This document shows positions 15,637 to 24,625 of a stretch of DNA of 35,026 bases, piece by piece (the stretch's first letter is position 1; each line of letters starts with the position of its first letter). The notes below the pieces were generated by a model, which was not told the origin of the DNA, ran no database searches, and saw only the letters and a program-made list of their open reading frames with translations. The position numbers were made by a program, and so were the translations under genes. Source of the stretch: Clostridia bacterium (GTDB lineage: Bacteria > Bacillota > Clostridia > Peptostreptococcales > Anaerovoracaceae); assembly GCA_024403135.1 (NCBI GenBank), contig JAKSSK010000011.1, positions 1-35,026 on the forward strand, written 5' to 3'.

Positions 15637-17594
15637 AATCTTGCCTTGTATTCAAAGATTTGGTCTCTCAGCTGGCTAGCCCTTTCAAACTGAAGAAGCC
15701 TTGCAGCCTCAGCCATCTCTCCTTCAAGAATCTTAACGTACTCCATAAGTTCCTTCTTGGTCATTTCGTTAGGTCTCTTATCCTCTAGGTCATCTTCCTT
15801 AGTAGCCTCAATAACGTCCCTAACCGACTTTTCTATGGTCTTTGGAGTAATGCCGTTTTCCTCATTAAATTTACTCTGAATCTCTCTTCTTCTCTTGGTT
15901 TCGTCTATGGCAACCTGCATAGCGTGGCTTACGCTATCCGCGTACATGATTACCCTGCCGTTAGCATTTCTAGCTGCACGGCCTACGGTCTGAATTAGAG
16001 AAGTTTCAGTTCTAAGGAAGCCTTCCTTATCTGCATCAAGTATTGCAACCAGCGATACTTCAGGAAGGTCTAGTCCTTCTCTTAAAAGGTTTATTCCCAC
16101 TAAAACGTCGAACTTATCCATCCTTAAATCTCTAAGGATTTCCATTCTCTCTAGTGTATCTATCTCTGAATGAAGGTATCTAACCCTGATGCCTACCTTT
16201 TCAAGGTAGCTGGTTAAATCTTCACTCATCTTCTTAGTAAGGGTGGTAACAAGTACCTTTTCTCCCTTTTCGGTAGTCTTGTTTATCTCTGCTATTAAAT
16301 CATCTATCTGACCTTCTGTAGGCCTTACGAATATTTCAGGATCAAGCAGTCCAGTAGGTCTTATTACCTGCTCTGCAGATATTCCGCCTGCTTCATCTCT
16401 TTCGTACTGGGCAGGTGTTGCGCTTACGTAGACTATCTGGTTTACCAGGTCGTTAAACTCCTCAAACTTAAGAGGCCTATTGTCCAGTGCTGATGGAAGT
16501 CTAAAGCCGTAGTCCACCAAGCTTGTCTTTCTTGACTGGTCCCCTCTATACATTGCCCTAAGCTGAGGAAGCATTACGTGGGACTCGTCCATGATGATCA
16601 AAAAGTCCTCTGGGAAGTAGTCTATTAGGGTGTATGGCCTTGTGTACTCTTCATAGCCACCAAGGTGCCTTGAATAGTTTTCTATGCCCTTACACATGCC
16701 TATCTCCCTAAGCATCTCTAAATCGTATCTGGTCCTCTGCTCTATTCTCTGAGCCTCTAGTAGCTTTCCTCTATCCTTGAAAAACTGTATTCTTTCTTCC
16801 AGCTCCCTATCTATACTCTTTAAAGCCTTTTCCATCTTTTCAGGGCTTGTTACGTAGTGGGATGCAGGAAATATGGAGATGTGATTTCTCTTTGCGATGA
16901 TCTCACCAGTAAGAGGATTTATCTCCTTGATTGACTCCACTTCGTCTCCGAAAAGCTCAACTCTAACCGCTGAATCGTTACCGGCAGGATAGATATCTAT
17001 GATGTCTCCCCTCACCCTGAAGGTTCCCCTTTCAAAGGCCATGTCGTTTCTTGCGTACTGAATGTCCACAAGCTTTCTAAGTATCTCGTTTCTAGGTTTT
17101 TCCATGCCTGGTCTAAGGGATAGCACCTGGTTTTCATAGTCCACCGGGCTACCTAGTCCATATATGCAGGATACGGAAGCTACGATGATTACGTCTCTTC
17201 TTTCTGCAAGGGCTGCTGTGGCAGAGTGCCTTAGCTTCTCTATCTCATCGTTTATCTGTGAGTCCTTTTCGATGTACGTGTCAGTAGACGCTACGTAGGC
17301 CTCTGGCTGGTAGTAGTCGTAGTATGATACGAAGTACTCTACGGCGTTGTCCGGGAAGAACTCCTTAAACTCTCCGTGAAGCTGGGCTGCCAAGGTCTTG
17401 TTGTGGGAAATTACAAGGGTAGGCTTTTTTACCTTCTCTATTAGCTTTGCCATGGTGAAGGTCTTGCCGGAGCCTGTTACTCCCATCAGTACCTGGGACC
17501 TTTTGCCCTCCATGATGCCCCTAGCAAGTTTATCTATTGCCTCAGGCTGGTCGCCCATTGGATTAAATTGTGAGTGTACTTTAAACTCAGTCAT
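15633..17594 (-). CDS. uvrB: Excinuclease ABC subunit B
   Basis: UvrB is the helicase-like damage verifier that receives DNA from UvrA and recruits UvrC. The 653-aa protein has Walker [10 protein letters not shown] (about residues 39-47), the beta-hairpin region [15 protein letters not shown], motif [14 protein letters not shown], motif [14 protein letters not shown] and a C-terminal UVR domain ([17 protein letters not shown]...[12 protein letters not shown]). The start [20 protein letters not shown] is the family's usual one. Only 37 bases separate it from the ATP-grasp gene, and that gap contains a hairpin terminator, so its own promoter is not evident. Transcription may depend on readthrough or on a promoter inside the 3' end of the previous gene. 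A LexA box was not recognised. Confidence 0.96.
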   Translation of the reverse strand: MTEFKVHSQFNPMGDQPEAIDKLARGIMEGKRSQVLMGVTGSGKTFTMAKLIEKVKKPTLVISHNKTLAAQLHGEFKEFFPDNAVEYFVSYYDYYQPEAYVASTDTYIEKDSQINDEIEKLRHSATAALAERRDVIIVASVSCIYGLGSPVDYENQVLSLRPGMEKPRNEILRKLVDIQYARNDMAFERGTFRVRGDIIDIYPAGNDSAVRVELFGDEVESIKEINPLTGEIIAKRNHISIFPASHYVTSPEKMEKALKSIDRELEERIQFFKDRGKLLEAQRIEQRTRYDLEMLREIGMCKGIENYSRHLGGYEEYTRPYTLIDYFPEDFLIIMDESHVMLPQLRAMYRGDQSRKTSLVDYGFRLPSALDNRPLKFEEFNDLVNQIVYVSATPAQYERDEAGGISAEQVIRPTGLLDPEIFVRPTEGQIDDLIAEINKTTEKGEKVLVTTLTKKMSEDLTSYLEKVGIRVRYLHSEIDTLERMEILRDLRMDKFDVLVGINLLREGLDLPEVSLVAILDADKEGFLRTETSLIQTVGRAARNANGRVIMYADSVSHAMQVAIDETKRRREIQSKFNEENGITPKTIEKSVRDVIEATKEDDLEDKRPNEMTKKELMEYVKILEGEMAEAARLLQFERASQLRDQIFEYKARL

Positions 17595-17609
17595 AGGTGC
17601 CTCTCTGTT

Positions 17610-17632
17610 TAAAAAACGAGGCGTGGCCTCGT
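17610..17632 (-). terminator. Terminator after the ATP-grasp array, ahead of uvrB
   Basis: On the minus strand ACGAGGC (17626-17632) pairs with GCCTCGT (17616-17622) over a CAC loop, followed directly by six T. The stem begins inside the stop codon of the 448-aa ATP-grasp gene, and the uvrB start is only 16 bases beyond the T run. Confidence 0.75.
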
Positions 17633-18978
17633 TATATGAATGGGTCGAAATATGGCTTTACGCCCTTCTTCTCATTTGCAAGAGTAAGCTGGCAAAGGCC
17701 TAGACCTGCCATTGTGTTACCCTCTATGATGGTTACTCCATCAGGTGTTATGGCTATATCCCAGCCTATATAGTTCATGCCTGGAACTACTCTAATAGCC
17801 TTATCCACCGTTTCTAGAAGTGCATCCCAGTTTGGAATCTGAAATCCCTTGAACTTCTGTCCGCTGGTTGGATGACACTCATATCTATTGCCCTTAACGT
17901 CTACACCGTCTGCCATGATAATTCCTGTCTTGGTATCTATGGCTGCTGCCATGCCACCTCTAACCAGGTTATCTGCTATACCACCGTTACCTACCTTAAG
18001 CAGGGCAAATGCCAGGTGACAAACGTCGTCCTTTAGGATTGTTACGGCTCTTACTGTGTTTACGCAGCCTGGGTCAAACTTATCTAGCTCAGGATGTTGC
18101 TTTACGCACTGCTCTACGATAAGTTTTTCTGTTACCATAAGCTGATCATAAAGGGCTTTATGGTCTGTGTTTTCATCAATTTTAATCTTCATTGCACCAC
18201 GGCTCTGACATGAGTCTGTTGGCTTTGCGAAGATTTCGTCTGTATCCTTTAGGAATTCTTCAAACTCTTCAAAGTTTGTATCCTTGTTTACCCAGAACTT
18301 TCTCTTTGTAAATTCACTGAACATATCGTCGAACAGTTCCTTGTTGGAGAAATACTTTGCTCCTGAGTGATTATATTTCTTCATCAGGGCGCGGCTAACC
18401 ATTATGGATGTGTACTGTGACAAGGTTTCGTCATCTACTTCCCAGGCTTTGAAAGCCATGTAGTGATCTAGGTCGATGCCCCAAAGAAGATCGCACTTCT
18501 TCATGTGTCTCTTAACCTGCTTTTCTGTCCATCCGCTTTCCAGAACCGCTCTCTTTATATATGCTTCCTTTTCTTCTTCCCAGCCGTTTACCATCTTAAC
18601 AGCTTCCGCTTCTGATAGTAGATACAGCCTGTTGTTGAAGTACTTAAGGAAGGATACGCCGTACTTTGCAGTTTCTCTATCCGCCTTGGCCTTTGCTTCT
18701 TCTACAGGAATCTCAAGCTTAATGGCCATCTTCTGGTATCTATCCTCTTCCTTCTTATCTGCCTTTTCCTTGTATGCCTGCATCTCTTCTTCTGAAGCGT
18801 TGAAGAAGCCCTTCTTTCCAAAGGTCATGTAGCTGATGCCGTACTTTTCCTTTGCGTGTTTAGCCTTGTTCATTACCTCTTGGTAAGGAACCCCTAGGTT
18901 TTCACTGATAATATTTATGGTGGAGTTCTTGGCTACATCTGTAACCTTCTCCTTTGAAAACAAGTTCTTTAGACCCAT
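17632..18978 (-). CDS. Sugar-transfer associated ATP-grasp protein (array member 4)
   Basis: The 448-aa protein has two parts. The first about 190 residues hold three copies of a roughly 50-residue helical unit: [20 protein letters not shown], then [20 protein letters not shown], then [20 protein letters not shown]. Each is followed by an aromatic-rich tail such as [16 protein letters not shown] or HYMAFKAW. The C-terminal ATP-grasp domain shows [43 protein letters not shown] and [15 protein letters not shown] (metal-binding E-x-N). This pattern fits the ATPgrasp_ST family, predicted to make amide or ester links in cell-surface glycan synthesis; the substrate is unknown. AGGAGG precedes the ATG. 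It is the last gene of the array and close in sequence to its neighbour 18988-20307. Confidence 0.82.
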   Translation of the reverse strand: MGLKNLFSKEKVTDVAKNSTINIISENLGVPYQEVMNKAKHAKEKYGISYMTFGKKGFFNASEEEMQAYKEKADKKEEDRYQKMAIKLEIPVEEAKAKADRETAKYGVSFLKYFNNRLYLLSEAEAVKMVNGWEEEKEAYIKRAVLESGWTEKQVKRHMKKCDLLWGIDLDHYMAFKAWEVDDETLSQYTSIMVSRALMKKYNHSGAKYFSNKELFDDMFSEFTKRKFWVNKDTNFEEFEEFLKDTDEIFAKPTDSCQSRGAMKIKIDENTDHKALYDQLMVTEKLIVEQCVKQHPELDKFDPGCVNTVRAVTILKDDVCHLAFALLKVGNGGIADNLVRGGMAAAIDTKTGIIMADGVDVKGNRYECHPTSGQKFKGFQIPNWDALLETVDKAIRVVPGMNYIGWDIAITPDGVTIIEGNTMAGLGLCQLTLANEKKGVKPYFDPFI

Positions 18979-18987
18979 ATCTTCCTC

Positions 18988-20307
18988 CTATTTAATAAAT
19001 TGCTCAAACTTTGGCATAAGTCCTATTGCATCAGGTGCCATGGTTATCTGGCATAGCCCTAGGTCTGGAGTTGTATTACCTTCTATGATCTTTACTCCAT
19101 CCTCTGTTATTGCAACGTCCCAGCCAACATAGTTTACTCCAGGTAAAACTCTTAAAGCCTTGTCCACCGTGTCAAGCAGGATGTCCCAGTTTGGAATCTT
19201 ATATCCCTTTAGCTTTACTCCAGAGATTGGGTGCTTTTCAAACACTTCACCCTTGTTGTTTACTCCGTCAGCCATTATCACGCCCGTTTCAGGGTCTATT
19301 GCGCAGGCAAAGCCTCCTCTAACCAGGTTATCTGCAATGCCACCTACTCCTAGCTTTATTAAGGTGAAAGGTACGTAGCACTTATCCTCCTTAAGTATGC
19401 TGATTACCCTGATGGTGTTTACGCAGCTATCGTTGATAGCGTTTATTAGGTGGTGCTGCTTTACGCACTCTTCTACTAGAAGCTTTTCCTTTGCCATGAA
19501 CATTTCGTACATAGCCTTGTGGTCATCTGTAACCTTTAGCTTCATTGCGCCTCTACTCATGCTGGAGTCTATTGGTTTAGCAAAGACTTCATCTACTCCT
19601 TCAAGGAAGCTTTCAAATTCCTCGAAGCTGGTATCTCTGTTAACCCAGAACTTTCTCCTGGTGAACTGGCTAAACTTTTTATCGAAGGAAACCTTGTTTG
19701 AAAGGAACTTGGTTTCCTTGTTGCTGTACATATTTCTAATCTTCTTGCTTAGAGGATGAGTAACGTATGTGGATAGCTTCTCATCGTCGTATCTCCAAGC
19801 CTTAAATGCGTAGTAGTGAAGGGTGTCGATGCCCCAAAGAACATCGCACTTCTTCATGTGGTCTTCTACTTCCTTTTCGCTCCATCCTGTCTCTTCCATG
19901 GCAGCCTTAACCACCATGTTATGCTCTTCTTCCCACTGATCAACCTTTTCCTGTTGCTCTTCTTGGCTTAGAAGATAAAGTCTGTTGAAGTAGTACTTTC
20001 TAAAGCTGATGCCAAGTCTCTTGCAATCTTCCTTTGCCTTAGCCTTTGCATCTTCCACGTCTACGTCTAAAGCATCGGCTAACTTTTGATAGCTCCTGAT
20101 GTTAAAGGAATCTATTCTGCCCGCCTGCTTCTTTATCTCTTCTTCTGTAGCAGTAAAGAAACCTTTCTTGGCAAAGTTATAGAAGGAGATACCGTATTTT
20201 TCCTTTACGTACTGAGCCTTAGCTAGTACCTCTTTGTATGACACGCCCTCTTCCTTTGCTACTACCAAAAGTGATTGGTTTTTAACTAGTCTATTCTTCA
20301 ATCTCAT
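18988..20307 (-). CDS. Sugar-transfer associated ATP-grasp protein (array member 3)
   Basis: The 439-aa protein is a close paralogue of the next gene, with the same layout. Three helical repeats come first: VSYKEVLAKAQYVKEKYGIS, then VDVEDAKAKAKEDCKRLGIS, then WSEKEVEDHMKKCDVLWGID. An ATP-grasp domain follows, with [45 protein letters not shown] and KIIEGNTTPDLGLCQ. The E-x-N metal ligands are intact, so activity is expected. Only 4 bases separate it from the preceding gene's stop, and its ribosome binding site is weak (GGTAG), so translational coupling is likely. A tandem gene duplication explains members 3 and 4. No signal peptide is seen, so it should act in the cytoplasm. The cell-surface ligase role is inferred from the family name and not shown by neighbours. 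Confidence 0.82.
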   Translation of the reverse strand: MRLKNRLVKNQSLLVVAKEEGVSYKEVLAKAQYVKEKYGISFYNFAKKGFFTATEEEIKKQAGRIDSFNIRSYQKLADALDVDVEDAKAKAKEDCKRLGISFRKYYFNRLYLLSQEEQQEKVDQWEEEHNMVVKAAMEETGWSEKEVEDHMKKCDVLWGIDTLHYYAFKAWRYDDEKLSTYVTHPLSKKIRNMYSNKETKFLSNKVSFDKKFSQFTRRKFWVNRDTSFEEFESFLEGVDEVFAKPIDSSMSRGAMKLKVTDDHKAMYEMFMAKEKLLVEECVKQHHLINAINDSCVNTIRVISILKEDKCYVPFTLIKLGVGGIADNLVRGGFACAIDPETGVIMADGVNNKGEVFEKHPISGVKLKGYKIPNWDILLDTVDKALRVLPGVNYVGWDVAITEDGVKIIEGNTTPDLGLCQITMAPDAIGLMPKFEQFIK

Positions 20308-20311
20308 GTTT

Positions 20312-22705
20312 CTACCATTTAGTCTTCTTAATATTGCTGTCTTTCATCTTAACTGACTTCTTGTATAGCAAGTAGTCAATAGTTGGTCTTTGGAATGTTT
20401 CAATCTTAGGATATCCAGGAGCACGGTTGATCTCTGGTAATTTCATTCCGTCTTCTGTGATTGCTACGTCAAATCCTAAGTATTCAAGCTGAGGCATATC
20501 GTCGTTTAGTTCCTTGATACCCTTCTTGATAATATCCCAGTTAGGCAGGATGCCTTCGATTAAAGCTCCTGTGTCTGGGTGCTTTGAGCAAGGAAGTATC
20601 TCGTTTTCAGTGATAATCTTACCGTTATAGAAGCGGCCTGTCTCCATGTCTACCTGTACGAACATTCCGCCAGCTCCCATGTTATCTACTGCACCTGTCT
20701 TCTTTGAACCGAATCTCATGTATGCGTTACCGATTTCTTGAGTCTTACCGTCCTTCATGAATGTGATGATACGCATAGTGTTAACGGCTCCTGAGTAGAT
20801 GTTGTCGATAACTGGATGCTGCTTGATGTACTCTGTGATCAGGTACTGTGATTCAGGGTTGCCTAGAATTTCTAGGATGTCTTCCCTATTTGCTTCCTCG
20901 TGGTTCAGATAGTACTTGCCTTCATGGTATGAAAGCTTATAGAAGCCTTGGCCTTGTGAACCTCTTTGAGGCTTACAAGCTAACTGTCCCTCGTGCTTAA
21001 CAAGCTCAAAAATTGATTCAAGGTTGTTAGTGCAGTAATCTGGTAAATCCATTAGAGGAATGATTCTCTTTTCACCGTTTCTTACTGAAACGTGGTAGTA
21101 GTACTTAGGGAAGTACTGGCCGTGATCTGAACAGATATATTTAACTGTGATCTTGTCTTCAAGCCATACTCTGTACTTATTGTTGATATGTCTTAAATAT
21201 CTATAGTCATAGTCTGAAATGAATTCCTGATAGTTATCCTTAGTAATTCCGTACTGAGGAAGTCTGTATGAAAGGAATCCCTTCTTGTATGCCCAAATCT
21301 TGTCCTTTAGCTTGATGCCGTTATGGCTGAATAGGTCTGCCTTGACAGTTACATACCACCACTTATATATTAGCGGTCTCATGTTAGGAGGGCAGAAAAG
21401 CTTAGTAAGTCTTACCCAAAGGAAGGTGTTGCTCTTGGATAGAAGGTTCTTTCTTCTGAATGATCTATCCTTAGCTTGAGCATACTTTTGCTCTATCTTC
21501 ATCTTCAGATAGTCTGTCATCTCCTGGTTAAAGCCTACTGTCTGAGGATAGTAAGGCTGGTCGTTAAAGTCTAATAGAACGAATCCGTCCTTTGTTATTG
21601 CTACGTCGATTCCCATGATTTCCATTTGAGGAATGAACTTGCAAAGGTCTTCAACCACCCTGTTTATATCTCCCCATCCAGGTATTACGCTTGCCTTGTA
21701 TGGTCCAATATTTGCTATGTGATTTGCATTGTTTATCCAAAGTCCATCGCCAATCTTTCCTGTGTCAAGGTTGATTGGATAGTACTTGCATCTTGAAGTT
21801 CTAGCTAAATCTTCATCCTTTGGAAGTACAACCTGGTCTTCAATGAAGTTTCTCTCGTATACGCCGTCGTCTGAGTTTATTTCTCTCTGCTCTTCGTTGC
21901 CGTCGTTGAACTCCTTGATGTTGTCTCCGATTCTTTCAGCCATATCATCTATTACGATGGTGTTTTCACCGTCATCAACTCTTAGATATGCCTGTCCGAT
22001 TCTAGGATTATCTGCATACTTGTTGTATACCATCAGTCTAAGAACTACGGATGATTCAGTGTTGTCTGATGCTACGAAATCTTCATCGGCTTCAATAACT
22101 TCAGTGATTACATATATTTCTTCCATACCGTGGCTCTTTAATCTAGTCTTAAGCTTTGATTCAAGAACCTGCTTGCCATCCCATAGGAAGCAGTTTTCAT
22201 CTTCCTTCCACTGGATGATAATCTTGCCTAGTCCTACAGTCTTTCTTAGAGCTACCTTCCTTTCCTTCTTGATTAGCTCAACTATTCCTTCTAGGGTATC
22301 ATCGCATTCCTTTGGACAGTCTAAAAGCTTTATGATCATAAGCTCTCTGTCTCTCTTGTACATGTGGAAGTACTGCTTTGGCATGTACTCCTTATATGGC
22401 TTAAGAACGTTTCTTGTAGTTACTCTGTCCTTAACCCACTTTCTGAAGATATCGTTTATTGGGTATAGGAAGGCGTAGTCATAGATGGAAATGTAGTCCT
22501 TATATGTGTCCTTTGTGATTCCATATCTTTCCACGATTTCAGGAAGGAAACCGTGCTTGTATGCCCATTCCTTTTCGTCCTGTGAAAAGTTATTGCTGTT
22601 CTTTCTGTTGTATGCAACAGTGTTCAGCCACCAACGAGCCTTTGCGCCATAGAAACCCTTGATACGCATGTCCATTGATTTAAATTTTCTTGCTAGGTTA
22701 GCCAT
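20312..22705 (-). CDS. Double-domain sugar-transfer associated ATP-grasp protein (array member 2)
   Basis: The 797-aa protein is an internal duplication. Each half opens with the same unit: AYKHGFLPEIVERYGITKD...YDYAFLYPINDIFRKW and AYKKGFLSYRLPQYGITKD...YDYRYLRHINNKYRVW. Each then has an ATP-grasp-like domain. The second half is complete: QRGSQGQGFYKL, AVNTMRIITFMKD, AVDNMGAGGMFV and KLPEINRAPGYPK with E-x-N. The first half is degenerate: VVLRLMVYNKY replaces VNTMRII, VIDDMAERIGDN replaces the VDNMGxGG loop, and LLDFNDQPYYPQ carries D-x-N-type residues. It also has an acidic insertion after IGDN. The first half may be a non-catalytic binding domain. The start (22703-22705) was chosen by AAGGAGA upstream; a 27-residue longer frame overlaps the previous gene's end. 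Confidence 0.82.
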   Translation of the reverse strand: MANLARKFKSMDMRIKGFYGAKARWWLNTVAYNRKNSNNFSQDEKEWAYKHGFLPEIVERYGITKDTYKDYISIYDYAFLYPINDIFRKWVKDRVTTRNVLKPYKEYMPKQYFHMYKRDRELMIIKLLDCPKECDDTLEGIVELIKKERKVALRKTVGLGKIIIQWKEDENCFLWDGKQVLESKLKTRLKSHGMEEIYVITEVIEADEDFVASDNTESSVVLRLMVYNKYADNPRIGQAYLRVDDGENTIVIDDMAERIGDNIKEFNDGNEEQREINSDDGVYERNFIEDQVVLPKDEDLARTSRCKYYPINLDTGKIGDGLWINNANHIANIGPYKASVIPGWGDINRVVEDLCKFIPQMEIMGIDVAITKDGFVLLDFNDQPYYPQTVGFNQEMTDYLKMKIEQKYAQAKDRSFRRKNLLSKSNTFLWVRLTKLFCPPNMRPLIYKWWYVTVKADLFSHNGIKLKDKIWAYKKGFLSYRLPQYGITKDNYQEFISDYDYRYLRHINNKYRVWLEDKITVKYICSDHGQYFPKYYYHVSVRNGEKRIIPLMDLPDYCTNNLESIFELVKHEGQLACKPQRGSQGQGFYKLSYHEGKYYLNHEEANREDILEILGNPESQYLITEYIKQHPVIDNIYSGAVNTMRIITFMKDGKTQEIGNAYMRFGSKKTGAVDNMGAGGMFVQVDMETGRFYNGKIITENEILPCSKHPDTGALIEGILPNWDIIKKGIKELNDDMPQLEYLGFDVAITEDGMKLPEINRAPGYPKIETFQRPTIDYLLYKKSVKMKDSNIKKTKW

Positions 22706-22719
22706 TTGTCTCTCCTTGT

Positions 22720-23778
22720 CTATTTCTTGATTACTCCGTGGGCTCTGTAGAAATCGCCTAACTTGCCGTTTCTCTGTCCGCCCCAAAGTTGAATTATGTT
22801 TACTCCAGATGAAGTGTTTCCTTCGATGATACAGTTGTCGCCATTATCCGTCTTCATTACATCCCATGCGATGAAGTGCATGTATGGGAACTTTTCTGCC
22901 AGGGAAAGGACTTCCGCTTTCATCTCTTCCCAGTCAGGAATTACCATATCCTCAAATCTATATCCAGAATCCGGATGAACGTCGTATACCACCTTGTCGT
23001 GAAGACATCTTCCGTGGGAAAGTCTTCCTGTATCAAGGTCAATCTTGCATACCAGTCCTCCTCTTGAACCGTTGTCTACAGGAATTGTCTTTTCAGTTCC
23101 GATTCTCTGAACTGCGAAGAACACTTCCAGCTTCTTGGTGCTAGGATTTCTGTAGGTGATCATCCTGATAGTGTTAACCGTCTTATCGTAAAGCTTGTTA
23201 GCATATTCGTGCTGCTTTATTGTCTCAGATAGGTACCAGTCCTTTCTCTTCTTTAGATGCTTTAGAAGAGCATCTTCTGAAACCATCTCATCGTCGATAA
23301 AGAAGTCCTTTCCGTCAAAGGAGAAGTGGTTTACGCCGTTTCCTTTTCCCTTGCCATAAGGCTTTATGAAAGCGCTTTTCTTTTCTCTAACGCAGTTTAC
23401 AACATCCTCGTTTGAAAGAAGGTTTCCTTCAAAGTCTGAGATGATGCCCTTGCTGTTTACGATATATATTTCAGGAACCCTGATATATTTCTTTAAAACT
23501 TCTGTTGCAACGATCTTGTTGTTCAGCATGAAGTCGAAAGGATCGTTGATGTATCTTGACCTGTACCAGTCGAACTCTGACAGGTATTCCTTTTTCTTTT
23601 TTCCGTTTAAATCGTACAGGATCCACTGGTCTGCTAGAAAGCCTCCGCCCAGGTTTGCTCTAACCTTTGTGAAGAAGGAAGCCTTGAAGTGATTCCTTAC
23701 GAAAATGATTCTTCTGAAATAGAAGGAAATCAATTTTAATTTCTGTATTACCTTCTTGATTATTTCAAAAATGTCCAT
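22720..23778 (-). CDS. Sugar-transfer associated ATP-grasp protein (array member 1)
   Basis: The 352-aa protein is the first gene of the array. It lacks the triple helical repeat of members 3 and 4. Instead it has a basic, hydrophobic N-terminus (KKVIQKLKLISFYFRRIIFV), a short lead, and LSEFDWYRSRYINDPFDFML, a YDY-like unit comparable to member 2. The ATP-grasp core has AFIKPYGKGKGNGVNHF (glycine-rich nucleotide loop), TVNTIRMITYRNP, VDNGSRGGLVCKID and CIIEGNTSSGVNIIQL (E-x-N ligands). It appears catalytically complete. CGGAGG lies 8 bases before the ATG. The gap of about 85 bases upstream contains promoter-like boxes and the terminator of the next gene, so the four-gene operon probably starts here. 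The substrate is not predictable from sequence. Confidence 0.82.
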   Translation of the reverse strand: MDIFEIIKKVIQKLKLISFYFRRIIFVRNHFKASFFTKVRANLGGGFLADQWILYDLNGKKKKEYLSEFDWYRSRYINDPFDFMLNNKIVATEVLKKYIRVPEIYIVNSKGIISDFEGNLLSNEDVVNCVREKKSAFIKPYGKGKGNGVNHFSFDGKDFFIDDEMVSEDALLKHLKKRKDWYLSETIKQHEYANKLYDKTVNTIRMITYRNPSTKKLEVFFAVQRIGTEKTIPVDNGSRGGLVCKIDLDTGRLSHGRCLHDKVVYDVHPDSGYRFEDMVIPDWEEMKAEVLSLAEKFPYMHFIAWDVMKTDNGDNCIIEGNTSSGVNIIQLWGGQRNGKLGDFYRAHGVIKK

Positions 23779-23813
23779 GTATTTTGCCTCCGAAATTTGA
23801 ACATAGTCTTACT

Positions 23814-23847
23814 AGTATATTTTACTACTTTCTGCCTTTTCAGTAAA
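23814..23847 (-). promoter_or_regulatory. Probable promoter of the ATP-grasp array
   Basis: On the minus strand TTTACT, 17 bases, TAAAAT (-10 at 23819-23824) is the better spaced pair; an overlapping TATACT (23814-23819) is an alternative -10. Both lie about 35-40 bases ahead of the first gene. The matches are moderate. Confidence 0.45.
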
Positions 23848-23849
23848 TA

Positions 23850-23880
23850 GAAAAGCCCCATTTTCTAATAGAAAACGGGG
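23850..23880 (-). terminator. Terminator of the EFR1 gene
   Basis: The 10-bp stem CCCCATTTTC (23856-23865) / GAAAACGGGG (23871-23880) has one G-U pair in the minus-strand RNA and a TAATA loop, followed by GCTTTTC. The gene's own TAG stop overlaps the stem-loop junction. Confidence 0.8.
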
Positions 23881-24578
23881 TCCTTTTTGTCATTAAAATT
23901 CTTTTCTAAATAGGCCTTATGAGATAAGAAATCCGGGTCTTCAAAGTGCATGGCTTTTACCGGGCAATTTACTACGCAGGCCTGGCATTTTATGCATATA
24001 TCTTCTGCCATCGGACATACCTTTTCACATAGTCCGCAGCCTGTGCAAGTCTCTCCTTTTACAGGCTTTGCCTTTAGGAAATTGGCAAATTCTCCATCCT
24101 CCTTTAAAGGTCTATAGTAAGGCCCTGGCGGATAACTTCCAGACACGTCTATTTCCCTATCTAGGTCAATATTCTTTACAAAGTCATCTATCCTTTCAAT
24201 GTCAATATCTTTTCCAATATCTGCAAAGGCATGAGGCGAAGGAATTGCACCTGCTGCTACCACCTTTAAGCCATTATCCTTAAGTAGGCCTACTAGCTCA
24301 GCTAGGCCATCTCCGTAGCTTCTGTTTCCGTAGCTAACTAGGCAAACAGCCTTTCCCTCTCCTTTTATCTTGTCCCTGATAAAAGGCATGATCTTGTTTG
24401 GCAGCCTTGATGCATAAATTGGCATGCTAATTACAAGGACTTCATCTTTTTCAATGAATACGTCCCTTTCTCTGGCAGCTGGATCTTGAATATTCAGTTC
24501 CTCTCCTTCCCAGAACCTTGAAATTATCTTCTTGCAGTTTCCGGTAGGTGAAAAATATATCTTCTTAACTTTCATCAT
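23865..24578 (-). CDS. EFR1-family flavodoxin-ferredoxin fusion
   Basis: The 237-aa protein has an N-terminal flavodoxin-like fold with YFSPTGNCKKIISRF (the FMN phosphate loop, S/T-x-T-G-N) and VISMPIYASRLPN. A C-terminal bacterial ferredoxin segment holds two [4Fe-4S] motifs, CTGCGLCEKVCP and CIKCQACVVNCP. This layout is the EFR1 (flavodoxin plus ferredoxin) family found in anaerobes, likely a cytoplasmic electron carrier; no partner enzyme is named by the context. There are two adjacent ATG codons (24576-24578 and 24573-24575) and no Shine-Dalgarno sequence. A TATACT -10 box lies 6 bases upstream, so the mRNA is probably leaderless. It diverges from the D-cysteine desulfhydrase gene across 47 bases. 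Confidence 0.88.
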   Translation of the reverse strand: MMKVKKIYFSPTGNCKKIISRFWEGEELNIQDPAARERDVFIEKDEVLVISMPIYASRLPNKIMPFIRDKIKGEGKAVCLVSYGNRSYGDGLAELVGLLKDNGLKVVAAGAIPSPHAFADIGKDIDIERIDDFVKNIDLDREIDVSGSYPPGPYYRPLKEDGEFANFLKAKPVKGETCTGCGLCEKVCPMAEDICIKCQACVVNCPVKAMHFEDPDFLSHKAYLEKNFNDKKDPVFY

Positions 24579-24584
24579 AGTTTA

Positions 24585-24613
24585 AGTATACCATATATGT
24601 TACAATATTTACA
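24585..24613 (-). promoter_or_regulatory. Promoter placing the EFR1 transcript start at its ATG
   Basis: On the minus strand an extended -10, TGGTATACT (hexamer 24585-24590), has a 17-base spacer to a weak -35 TGTAAA (24608-24613). Transcription would start at or next to the first base of the ATG. Confidence 0.55.
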
Positions 24614-24618
24614 GGAGG
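24598..24618 (+). promoter_or_regulatory. Extended -10 and ribosome binding site of the D-cysteine desulfhydrase gene
   Basis: TGTTACAAT (24598-24606) is an extended -10 element, and AGGAGG (24613-24618) follows, 7 bases before ATG 24626. The -35 region overlaps the divergent EFR1 promoter, so the two promoters face each other and may interfere. Confidence 0.5.
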
Positions 24619-24625
24619 CGATAAT

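Noticed and set aside
21786..22478. A 230-codon open frame on the plus strand
   Set aside because: It lies wholly inside the ATP-grasp gene on the other strand, has no ribosome binding site worth noting, and its composition (Ser- and Leu-rich) is typical of the reverse frame of a charged coding sequence.
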